Of a stretch of DNA of 5,157 nt, positions 1 through 5,157 are shown piece after piece; position 1 is the stretch's first letter, and every line of letters starts with the position of its first letter. The DNA comes from Flavobacteriales bacterium. GTDB taxonomy: Bacteria > Bacteroidota > Bacteroidia > Flavobacteriales > Flavobacteriaceae. Below the pieces are notes generated by a model that ran no database searches, was not told the DNA's origin, and worked only from the letters and a program-made list of their open reading frames with translations. Location of the stretch: NCBI GenBank assembly GCA_027032855.1, contig JALVLX010000070.1, positions 1-5,157 on the forward strand, given 5' to 3'. The position numbers and the translations under genes were made by a program.

Positions 1-400
1 AATCGCCTTTATGCCATTGGTCTTTATCACTATGTTTCAATAAAAGATTATGCAGATTTTTTATGTTGCTTTCTGTTATTTCAATTTCATTATAATTTTC
101 TGTTATTAGTTCTAAAACTTCAAAATACCCGACAACTTCTTGTGCATCTCTTTCTTCAATTTTTGTAATTTCAAGATTGTTTAATAATGCTTTAACTTCT
201 TCATTGCTCATTTTAGAGCCTTCTATCCTTGTTGAAGCGCCTACACTTCTGACTGTTGCTATATTTTTAAGTTGTTTTAAACTTTGCCCTTCACGTTTTT
301 CAATAGTTGACCACGAAGCATCAAATCTATCAATTTTACTAACAGTTTTTAGTAAATTCCAATCCAATTTTAATTGAAATATGTAAACTTCATCATTCAT
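1..400 (-). CDS. Fic family protein with N-terminal inhibitory motif (class II type), partial
   Basis: Reading the minus strand from the ATG at 400-398 gives an open frame of 133 codons to the left edge, so the C-terminal part, including the catalytic HxFx(D/E)GNGR loop, lies outside the window. The visible part matches the N-terminal region of Fic (filamentation induced by cAMP) proteins: a helical stretch rich in DRFDASW and EKREGQ, then VRSVGASTRIEGSKMS with the inhibitory motif (S/T)xxxE(G/N) at residues 56-61 (Glu60), then RDAQEVVGYFEVLELI, and finally the start of the core at NLHNLLLK...WHKGD (about 115-133). In the family such proteins usually transfer AMP from ATP to a Ser/Thr/Tyr of a target, and Glu60 would hold the enzyme in its inhibited state. 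Target and activity cannot be told here. The gene is about 30% GC by hand count, well below fabD. It follows fabD on the same strand but has its own apparent promoter. The start is set by an in-frame TAA seven codons upstream; a TTG five codons upstream is the only other candidate. Confidence 0.86.
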   Translation of the reverse strand, partial: MNDEVYIFQLKLDWNLLKTVSKIDRFDASWSTIEKREGQSLKQLKNIATVRSVGASTRIEGSKMSNEEVKALLNNLEITKIEERDAQEVVGYFEVLELITENYNEIEITESNIKNLHNLLLKHSDKDQWHKGD

Positions 401-404
401 ACCG

Positions 405-412
405 CAAAAATA
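405..412 (-). promoter_or_regulatory. Putative -7 promoter element of the Fic gene
   Basis: On the minus strand this reads TATTTTTG, a full match to the Bacteroidetes -7 consensus TAnnTTTG, followed by C as is common. Only four bases (CGGT) separate it from the ATG at 400, so a transcript starting at the usual distance would begin at or next to the start codon, giving a leaderless or nearly leaderless mRNA. No clear -33 TTTG box is seen; its expected place is taken by an ATGATACG repeat. Confidence 0.55.
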
Positions 413-427
413 CAAAATTTAATTAAA

Positions 428-466
428 ATGATACGATATGATACGGAAATATTCGATTATGATACG
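428..466. repeat. Three phased direct repeats of ATGATACG upstream of the Fic gene
   Basis: The octamer ATGATACG (CGTATCAT on the gene's strand) occurs exactly at 428-435, 438-445 and 459-466. Start-to-start distances are 10 and 21 bases, close to one and two helical turns, so all copies would face the same side of the DNA. The second and third copies also share a preceding CGAT (434-437 and 454-457). The cluster lies just upstream of the -7 element at 405-412 and covers the expected -33 position, which fits a binding site for a regulator. That function is inferred; the repeats themselves are plain in the sequence. Confidence 0.6.
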
Positions 467-522
467 ATTTCTTTAAATACTGCACAACAATTGAATATAA
501 TCACTTTCCCGAACAATAATAA

Positions 523-1404
523 CTACAATTCTGCCTTAATACCCTTAGCATTACGGTCAATTTTTCGAAGTAATCCCAATAAAACTTTTCCGGGTCCTAC
601 TTCAATAAAATCAGTAGCGCCGTCGGCAATCATTTGTTGTACGCTTTGGGTCCAGCGTACCGGTGCGGTCAACTGTTTATTGAGGTTTTCTTTGATTTTG
701 TCCGGCTTGGTTTCGGCTTTGGCGGTCACGTTTTGATAGATGGGTGCGATAGGAGCTTTAAAGTCGGTTTCGGCAATAGCTTTTGCCAATTCTTCACGTG
801 CAGGTTCCATCAAAGGGGAGTGGAAGGCGCCACCTACGGGTAGCAATACGGTACGGCGTGCACCTGCTTCCAATAAAGCTTCATTAGCGCGTTTTACTGC
901 TTCGGTTTCACCGCTAATCACCAATTGACCCGGGCAGTTGTAATTGGCAGGCGCAACAATACCGTCAATTTTACGACAAACCGCTTCAACGGTGTCGTCA
1001 TCGAGGTTTAAAATGGCAGACATGGTCGAATCGACCAGTTCGGTTGCTTTTTGCATGGCTTCGGCACGTTTGGAGACCAAAAGTAAGCCGTCTTCAAAAC
1101 GCAAAGCTTTGCCGGCAACTAAAGCTGAAAATTCGCCTAAAGAATGTCCGGCTAGCATATCCGGTTTGAACTCATCGCCTAATAATTCTGCCGAAATAAC
1201 AGAGTGTAAAAAAATAGCCGGTTGTGTCACACGGGTTTGTTTCAGGTCTTCGGCTGTGCCTTCAAACATGATTTTGGCTATATCAAAGCCCAGAATATCA
1301 TTGGCTTGCGCAAAACGTTGTTTGGCTAAGTCGTATTTATCATAAAGATCTTTACCCATTCCTTCAAATTGGGCGCCTTGTCCGGGAAAAATGTATGCTT
1401 TCAT
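523..1404 (-). CDS. fabD: Malonyl-CoA:ACP transacylase (FabD)
   Basis: The complete 293-residue protein is of normal FabD length. It moves the malonyl group from CoA to acyl carrier protein in the cytoplasm, supplying the extender unit for type II fatty acid synthesis. Diagnostic features in order: FPGQGAQ near the N terminus (Gln9, oxyanion hole), TQPAIFLHS (60-68), the nucleophile motif GHSLGE at 86-91 with catalytic Ser88, Arg113 in the SKRAEAMQ segment (binds the malonyl carboxylate in the family), NYNCPGQLVISG (154-165), the second catalytic residue His195 in GGAFHSPLMEPA, KQLTAPVRW (243-251) with Gln244 matching a conserved active-site Gln, and EVGPGKVL (268-275). No expected residue is missing. 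The start ATG lies about 25 bases downstream of a TAnnTTTG element, and there is no Shine-Dalgarno. It stands alone here rather than in a fab cluster, is divergent from porZ, and is richer in GC (about 49% in the lines counted) than the flanking Fic gene. No terminator is evident after its TAG. Confidence 0.97.
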   Translation of the reverse strand: MKAYIFPGQGAQFEGMGKDLYDKYDLAKQRFAQANDILGFDIAKIMFEGTAEDLKQTRVTQPAIFLHSVISAELLGDEFKPDMLAGHSLGEFSALVAGKALRFEDGLLLVSKRAEAMQKATELVDSTMSAILNLDDDTVEAVCRKIDGIVAPANYNCPGQLVISGETEAVKRANEALLEAGARRTVLLPVGGAFHSPLMEPAREELAKAIAETDFKAPIAPIYQNVTAKAETKPDKIKENLNKQLTAPVRWTQSVQQMIADGATDFIEVGPGKVLLGLLRKIDRNAKGIKAEL

Positions 1405-1429
1405 AGTTTTCTGTTTTTATTGTTTTTAG

Positions 1430-1437
1430 CAAAAATA
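1430..1437 (-). promoter_or_regulatory. Putative -7 promoter element of fabD
   Basis: The minus strand reads TATTTTTG followed by C, a full match to TAnnTTTG and identical to the octamer ahead of the Fic gene. It ends 25 bases before the fabD ATG, which predicts a leader of roughly 20 bases. No convincing -33 TTTG is seen at the usual distance. Confidence 0.6.
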
Positions 1438-1450
1438 CATAACTTAGCCG

Positions 1451-1478
1451 AAAGTAAAAAGTTGAAAGTGAAAAGTTT
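1451..1478. repeat. Short 14-base tandem repeat, two copies
   Basis: Two adjacent 14-base units, AAAGTAAAAAGTTG (1451-1464) and AAAGTGAAAAGTTT (1465-1478), differ at two positions. They sit just upstream of the fabD promoter element in the divergent intergenic region. Similar AAAGTTGAAAG-type strings are, to my recollection, frequent in Bacteroidetes intergenic DNA. They may be slippage-derived filler or may affect the fabD promoter. Confidence 0.4.
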
Positions 1479-1544
1479 GTCTGATGCCCGATAACAAGTG
1501 GCTTTTCAAGTAGAAAGATTAACATCATTGTGATTGCTATTTGT

Positions 1545-1566
1545 TACTCAATACTAACTCATAACT
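1545..1566. repeat. Degenerate 11-base tandem repeat, two copies
   Basis: TACTCAATACT (1545-1555) is followed directly by AACTCATAACT (1556-1566); eight of eleven positions agree (nACTCAnnACT). It lies between the fabD and porZ promoters and upstream of the porZ -7 element. No function is evident; the low sequence complexity makes a chance origin quite possible. Confidence 0.3.
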
Positions 1567-1602
1567 TTAAACGTTTATATTTAACTAATTGTTTTTTTCA
1601 AT

Positions 1603-1610
1603 TATATTTG
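1603..1610 (+). promoter_or_regulatory. Putative -7 promoter element of porZ
   Basis: TATATTTG matches TAnnTTTG fully and ends 18 bases before the ATG at 1629, predicting a leader of about 12-14 bases. It also decides the gene start: an ATG at 1530 would lie upstream of this promoter. No clear -33 box is seen; the upstream sequence is AT-rich and low in complexity. Confidence 0.6.
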
Positions 1611-1628
1611 AACATTAAAAAATTAAGT

Positions 1629-3866
1629 ATGAATCTTAAATTTATTTTCTTGGTTTTATTGTCTGTTGCAGGCGTTTTGCCGGTTTTGTCTCAAAACAAC
1701 AATGCTTGGGTTGATATGTTTTCATATCTGAAAGTTAGAAATATTCAGGTGGTAGGGACAAAAATTTATGCACAATCAGAAAATGCTTTTTTTATTTATG
1801 ATACCGGTTCGGGAGAAATTGAAAAGTTTTCCAGTATCAATGGTTTGACTGGAGGTGATATTTCCGGCTTTTATTATCATGATGATTTGCATAAACTTTT
1901 TGTATTTCATAAAGGCGGATTGATAGAAGTAGTTGATGAACAAAAAAATATTTTCCGGTCGCCGGAACTGGCTTACAATCAATTTGTTTCTATTGAAAAA
2001 AAGAAGTTGAATAAAATTGCCATAAAGGGCGATTGGCTTTATCTTGCAACCGGATATGGTATCAGTGAGTATAATTTGCGACGCAATGAATTTGGTGACA
2101 CCTTTTATTTCCCGGGTAATGCGGAGGTTAAATCAGTTGCTTTTTTTGACGGTAATATTTTTGCGGCTACTTCACAGGGCTTATATTATGCCGACAGCAC
2201 TGCTAATTTGATTGACATGAGTGTTTGGACAAAAATTGACAATGCCGTATGGAATGATTTGGTTGTTTTTAATCAAAGTTTAGTCGGTGCAAAAGCTAAT
2301 CAACTTTACGAGATAACACCACAGAATTTGACTTTGCAGTTGACCCTTAATGAAAACATCGGACGGTTACACGCAGGTGATTGTTTGTCTTTGGTTTTTA
2401 ATCTCACGGTTAAAGTTTACAATCAAAATTTTGTATTGCAACATAGTTTCAATAATGCCGGTCTGTCAGGAGAACAGTTTTTTGATGCGGTATGTTATGA
2501 CGATAAAGTTTATATCGGTACTCAAAAACACGGTATGTGGCAAACGGCATTGCAACAGCAACAATATGTTGAATTGCATCCGGATTCTCCTTTGAGTAAT
2601 CATGCCTATGCCGTTGATGCGCGTGACGGGGTTATGTGGTTGGCTTACGGTGATTATCGCGAATTTAATCCCTATCCTTTGTATAGGGAAGGCTTAAGCT
2701 CTTATCAAAATAACCGGTGGGTGAACATTCCGTATCAAGATTTCAATATCAGTGATGTTTGTTTTGTCAAAATTAACCCGGTCAATACGGCGGAAGTCTA
2801 TTTTGCATCTGCAAAAGACGGCTTGATCAGGGTGCGTCAAAACCAAATTGACAAAATTTACAATCAAAACAACAGTCCCTTGCAGATTTTTGCCGCTGAC
2901 GGGATAAGGGTATATGCCATTGATTTTGATTCGCAAAACAACCTTTGGGTAACCCAGATAATGCACCCCGTACTGTTAAAACTTAAGCCGGACGACACTT
3001 GGGGGACAGTGGATTTGTCGAGTGTTTTGACTACTCCCAACCAAGATTATCACGGTTTTAGCGACATGAAAATTGATGCCGACGACAATATTTGGTTTGG
3101 AACAGATAAAAAAGGTTTGTTAGCCTACAATCAAAAAACAAATCAAATCATTTCTTTGAAATCAGGTTTGCAGAATTCTGCTTATCCGATTATTCAAACC
3201 TTGGATATCGATAAAGATAACGTGCTGTGGGCGGGCAATAGGGAAGGCTTAAGGACTTTGTCTGACCCGCAACAAGTTTTTGACAATAATAACATTGAGT
3301 TCAAGCCTATAAAAGTTGTGTATGATGATGCGGTGCAATTACTCATGGAAGGTCAAAATATCACCCGGATCAGAACAGACGGTTCAAACAATAAATGGAT
3401 CACGACGCAGGGAAGCGGTGTTTATTATTTTAACGAAGACGGTACGCAAACCATTTATCATTTTACCAAAGAAAACAGTCCGCTGCCTTCTAACGATGTT
3501 TATGATGTAGCTGTTGACGGCAGTAACGGTACGGTTTATTTTGCTACGCTCAAAGGTTTGGTAGGCTATAAAGGTTTTGCGACCGAAGGTGGAGATAATA
3601 TGGACGATGTGTATGCGTTTCCTAACCCGGCTAACGAAAAACAACACGATTTTGTTACGATTCGCGGGCTTATCGAAGGTGTTAATGTCAAAATTGTCGA
3701 TATTGAAGGCAATTTGGTTTACGAAACCACTTCCAAAGGCGGAAGCATTCAATGGGATTTAACGGCATTCGGGCGCTACAAAGTGGCTTCCGGCGTTTAT
3801 ATCGCGTTGATTACCAACGATGACGGCACCAAAACGCAAACTACCAAAATATTAGTTATCAAGTAA
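1629..3866 (+). CDS. porZ: PorZ-like T9SS surface protein (two beta-propellers plus T9SS C-terminal domain)
   Basis: The protein has 745 residues, close to the roughly 776 of Porphyromonas gingivalis PorZ. It begins with a signal peptide (hydrophobic core 5-18, likely cleavage after VLS at residue 21). The N-terminal part carries the family pattern AWVDMFSYLKVRNIQ..., FSSINGLTGGDISGFYYH and LYLATGYGISEYN (about 137-149). The second half has repeated regulator-propeller-like blades with NNLW (437-440), DNIWFGTDKKGLLAYN (about 485-500), NVLWAGNREGLRTL (about 531-544), NKWITTQGSGVYYF (about 588-601) and GTVYFATLKGLVGY (about 634-647). Residues about 660-745 are a T9SS C-terminal domain with FPNP (664-667), a beta-rich body and a TKILVIK end. 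In P. gingivalis PorZ sits with PorU, PorV and PorQ in the cell-surface attachment complex and presents anionic LPS to the PorU sortase; transfer of that role here is inference. Another propeller-plus-CTD surface protein is possible, but the N-terminal match and the recO neighbour favour PorZ. The start at 1629 is chosen for the signal peptide and promoter; the frame is open back to 1530, but that extension would bury the signal peptide. Its stop overlaps the recO start. Confidence 0.9.
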   Translation: MNLKFIFLVLLSVAGVLPVLSQNNNAWVDMFSYLKVRNIQVVGTKIYAQSENAFFIYDTGSGEIEKFSSINGLTGGDISGFYYHDDLHKLFVFHKGGLIEVVDEQKNIFRSPELAYNQFVSIEKKKLNKIAIKGDWLYLATGYGISEYNLRRNEFGDTFYFPGNAEVKSVAFFDGNIFAATSQGLYYADSTANLIDMSVWTKIDNAVWNDLVVFNQSLVGAKANQLYEITPQNLTLQLTLNENIGRLHAGDCLSLVFNLTVKVYNQNFVLQHSFNNAGLSGEQFFDAVCYDDKVYIGTQKHGMWQTALQQQQYVELHPDSPLSNHAYAVDARDGVMWLAYGDYREFNPYPLYREGLSSYQNNRWVNIPYQDFNISDVCFVKINPVNTAEVYFASAKDGLIRVRQNQIDKIYNQNNSPLQIFAADGIRVYAIDFDSQNNLWVTQIMHPVLLKLKPDDTWGTVDLSSVLTTPNQDYHGFSDMKIDADDNIWFGTDKKGLLAYNQKTNQIISLKSGLQNSAYPIIQTLDIDKDNVLWAGNREGLRTLSDPQQVFDNNNIEFKPIKVVYDDAVQLLMEGQNITRIRTDGSNNKWITTQGSGVYYFNEDGTQTIYHFTKENSPLPSNDVYDVAVDGSNGTVYFATLKGLVGYKGFATEGGDNMDDVYAFPNPANEKQHDFVTIRGLIEGVNVKIVDIEGNLVYETTSKGGSIQWDLTAFGRYKVASGVYIALITNDDGTKTQTTKILVIK

Positions 3867-3868
3867 TG
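3864..3868 (+). other. TAATG stop-start overlap joining porZ and recO
   Basis: The porZ stop TAA (3864-3866) shares its last A with the recO ATG (3866-3868). There is no Shine-Dalgarno before the recO start and no TAnnTTTG immediately ahead of it. This arrangement suggests one transcript with translation of recO by termination-reinitiation. Confidence 0.7.
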
Positions 3869-4579
3869 ACAGAGACCCCGGCAATAGTTTTATCCGTCAT
3901 CAAATACAACGATACGGACGCTGTGGTGAAAATTTACACGGCACAGACCGGCTTTACGGCATTTTTTGTCCGTGGTTTTTTCAAGGGCAGAAAGAGCCGG
4001 TATTACAAAGCTACTTTCCAACCCGGCGCGTTGCTCGAATTAATCTTTCATTTTAAAAACAAAGGACAGCTGGAACGTTTTAAAGACGTGCGTATTTTGT
4101 ATCATTACAAAAATATTCATCAAAACTTTGACAAACTTAACATTGTAACTTTTTTAAGAGAGATACTTTTGGAAAGTTTGAAGAACGAACAGGGCGACGA
4201 CAAATTGTTTCAATTTATTTTTAAAAAATTTGTAAGCTTAGACCAAGAAACTTTAGACCCCGATTTTCATTTAAAATTCATGTTGCAGCTGACACAATAT
4301 CTTGGTTTTTTTCCTGATTTACAGACAGATGGAGCATATTTTGATTTGCAGAATGCCGTCTTTGTTGAACAGATACCGCTCAGTCCGTATTTAAACAAGC
4401 AAGAAACTTCCTTATTCAGAGACTTTTCAGGTATGATTTTTGCTACAGAAAAATATAGCAAATTAAAGCAGTTAGACCGAAAGGCGCTTATTGATATGTT
4501 GTTGCGTTATTACAGTTATCACGTTTCACAATTTAATACGCTGAATTCTGTCAAAATACTGCATCAAATGTATGAATAA
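3866..4579 (+). CDS. recO: DNA repair protein RecO
   Basis: The complete 237-residue protein has the length of Bacteroidetes RecO. RecO works with RecR in the cytoplasm to load RecA on SSB-coated single-stranded DNA and to anneal strands in the RecF pathway. The N-terminal OB-fold (about 1-80) is recognisable from ETPAIVLSVIKYNDTDAVVKIYTAQTGF (residues 3-30, quoted in part: AIVLSVIKYNDTDAVV), VRGFFKGRKSRYYKATFQPGALLEL with its basic KGRKSR patch, and the KNKGQLERFKDVRI strand. The rest is helical, with FHLKFMLQLTQYLGFFPD typical of the family's C-terminal domain and YFDLQNAVF following it. The protein contains no cysteine at all, so the zinc-binding cysteines found in many RecO proteins are absent; to my knowledge this is common in Bacteroidetes RecO and is not evidence of decay. 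The ATG overlaps the porZ stop, so expression probably follows porZ. A separate promoter for the next gene lies five bases after the recO stop. Confidence 0.93.
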   Translation: MTETPAIVLSVIKYNDTDAVVKIYTAQTGFTAFFVRGFFKGRKSRYYKATFQPGALLELIFHFKNKGQLERFKDVRILYHYKNIHQNFDKLNIVTFLREILLESLKNEQGDDKLFQFIFKKFVSLDQETLDPDFHLKFMLQLTQYLGFFPDLQTDGAYFDLQNAVFVEQIPLSPYLNKQETSLFRDFSGMIFATEKYSKLKQLDRKALIDMLLRYYSYHVSQFNTLNSVKILHQMYE

Positions 4580-4583
4580 ATCA

Positions 4584-4591
4584 TATATTTG
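4584..4591 (+). promoter_or_regulatory. Putative -7 promoter element of the TonB-dependent receptor gene
   Basis: TATATTTG is a full TAnnTTTG match and identical to the octamer ahead of porZ. It lies in the 30-base gap after recO and ends 18 bases before the ATG at 4610, the same spacing as at porZ. It implies that the receptor can be transcribed apart from porZ-recO. No -33 box is obvious; that region would lie inside the end of recO. Confidence 0.6.
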
Positions 4592-4609
4592 TCTCAACTA
4601 TAAGCAGCT

Positions 4610-5157
4610 ATGAAAAAAATATTATTCTATTCAGTATTTATACTACTGTCTTCTTCTGTATTACGAGCCCAGGAGATTGTTGTGGTTGATATGGAAACGA
4701 GCTTTCCTGTTCAAAATGTAACCGTTAAAAGTACTAACGGTAAATTTCTTTTTCATACCAATGCTGAGGGCACGGTAAATATCCGTAATTTTAGAAAAAA
4801 AGACACTATAATTTTTGAACATCCCAAATACGAAACATTTTTTACGACCAAGCGCGATATTGTAAAGAACAAATATACGGTTGAATTGGTCAAAAAATAT
4901 CAAAAACTGGATAATGTCATTTTATCGGTTTCCCGGACTAAGAGTAAGAAAAAGTCCGTCCCCAAGCAAGTAAAGGTGGTTGACTATATTGAAACCCTAA
5001 AAGTACAACCTGCAACAGCCGCCGATTTGTTGGAAGATGCCGGAAATATCGTTGTGCAAAAAACACAAGGTGGTGCCGGTAGTCCGGTAATCAGAGGCTT
5101 GGAAGCCAACAGAGTTTTGTTGGTTATTGACGGCATCCGGCTCAACAATGCGATTTC
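4610..5157 (+). CDS. TonB-dependent outer-membrane receptor with carboxypeptidase-like N-terminal domain, partial
   Basis: The frame starts at the ATG at 4610 and stays open for 182 codons to the right edge; the beta-barrel is outside the window. Visible parts in order: a signal peptide (MKK, hydrophobic core to about residue 18, likely cleavage after LRA at residue 20); a carboxypeptidase-regulatory-like domain (about 22-95) with SFPVQNVTVKSTNGKFLFHTNAEGTVNI and a following DTIIFEHPKYE; a linker LDNVILSVSRTKSKKKSVP (100-118) that would contain the TonB-contact region; and the plug, with ATAADLLEDAGNIVVQ and the diagnostic GGAGSPVIRGLEANRVLLVIDGIRLNNAI (residues 154-182, key residues R162, G163, D174, G175, N179-N180). 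Such receptors import siderophores, haem, cobalamin or glycans across the outer membrane using TonB-ExbBD energy. The plug sequence resembles haem/siderophore-type receptors more than the SusC class, but the substrate cannot be fixed from this part. No Shine-Dalgarno is seen, and a TAnnTTTG element lies 18 bases upstream. Confidence 0.92.
   Translation, partial: MKKILFYSVFILLSSSVLRAQEIVVVDMETSFPVQNVTVKSTNGKFLFHTNAEGTVNIRNFRKKDTIIFEHPKYETFFTTKRDIVKNKYTVELVKKYQKLDNVILSVSRTKSKKKSVPKQVKVVDYIETLKVQPATAADLLEDAGNIVVQKTQGGAGSPVIRGLEANRVLLVIDGIRLNNAI

Noticed and set aside
401..522. Intrinsic terminator after fabD
   Set aside because: I looked for a GC-rich stem followed by a T run on the minus strand and found none. 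The region is AT-rich without a stable hairpin, so read-through into the Fic gene remains possible.
374..1345. Several plus-strand open frames opposite the Fic gene and fabD (for example 374-736 and 944-1345)
   Set aside because: They lie antisense to well-supported genes, have no family resemblance and no promoter, and are explained as shadow frames of fabD coding sequence.
1474..1506. Possible hairpin between AAAAG near 1471-1475 and CTTTT near 1502-1506
   Set aside because: A five-base AT-rich stem with a loop of more than 25 bases is not a credible structure.
1530..1628. Extending porZ upstream to an in-frame ATG at 1530, adding 33 residues
   Set aside because: The extension would place a typical signal peptide in the middle of the N terminus, and it lies upstream of the TATATTTG promoter at 1603-1610. 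The added residues resemble translated AT-rich intergenic DNA.
2694..3752. Minus-strand frames within porZ (2694-2966 and 3384-3752)
   Set aside because: Opposite a continuous, family-matching coding sequence; no promoter or conserved motif.
4661..4903. Minus-strand 80-codon frame inside the TonB receptor gene
   Set aside because: It is antisense to a clear signal peptide and carboxypeptidase-like domain, has no recognisable product and fits a shadow frame.
4610..5157. Naming the receptor hmuR
   Set aside because: The plug motif is shared by several iron, haem and vitamin receptors, and the substrate-defining barrel is outside the window.
1..5157. CRISPR array, tRNA, rRNA, insertion sequence or attachment site
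   Set aside because: No regularly spaced long repeats, no cloverleaf-like segment, no transposase frame and no flanking inverted repeats were seen on either strand.

Overview
The window looks like a piece of a Bacteroidota (Bacteroidetes) chromosome. Three things point there. The PorZ-like protein belongs to the type IX secretion system (T9SS), which is confined to that phylum. Every gene whose 5' end is visible, except the translationally coupled recO, has a Bacteroidetes-type -7 element (TAnnTTTG) just upstream. No gene start has a recognisable Shine-Dalgarno sequence. Base composition is moderate to AT-rich, and the porZ-recO-TonB-receptor genes read as ordinary vertically inherited genes of this phylum.

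Layout. Positions 1-400 (minus strand) hold the N-terminal 133 codons of a Fic-domain protein that runs off the left edge; its inhibitory-helix motif STRIEG is visible. Its upstream region (401-522) has an apparent promoter nearly abutting the ATG and three copies of ATGATACG at helically phased spacing. Positions 523-1404 (minus) are fabD, malonyl-CoA:ACP transacylase, complete. Positions 1405-1628 are a divergent intergenic region with a promoter for fabD on one strand and for porZ on the other, plus two short degenerate tandem repeats. Positions 1629-3866 (plus) are porZ, a two-propeller T9SS cell-surface protein with its own T9SS C-terminal domain. recO (3866-4579, plus) overlaps the porZ stop by one base (TAATG). 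After 30 bases carrying its own promoter octamer comes the start of a TonB-dependent outer-membrane receptor (4610 to the right edge), with signal peptide, carboxypeptidase-like domain and the beginning of the plug.

How the genes relate. FabD supplies malonyl-ACP for fatty acid synthesis, and PorZ and the TonB receptor act at the outer membrane. RecO is a recombinational-repair mediator whose link to porZ is one of transcription and translation, not of known function. The Fic gene is AT-rich relative to fabD and has a distinctive upstream region, so it is the most accessory-looking element. I see no tRNA, rRNA, CRISPR, insertion sequence or convincing intrinsic terminator. Overall this is a mostly ordinary region, and the most checkable oddity is the fic upstream region.
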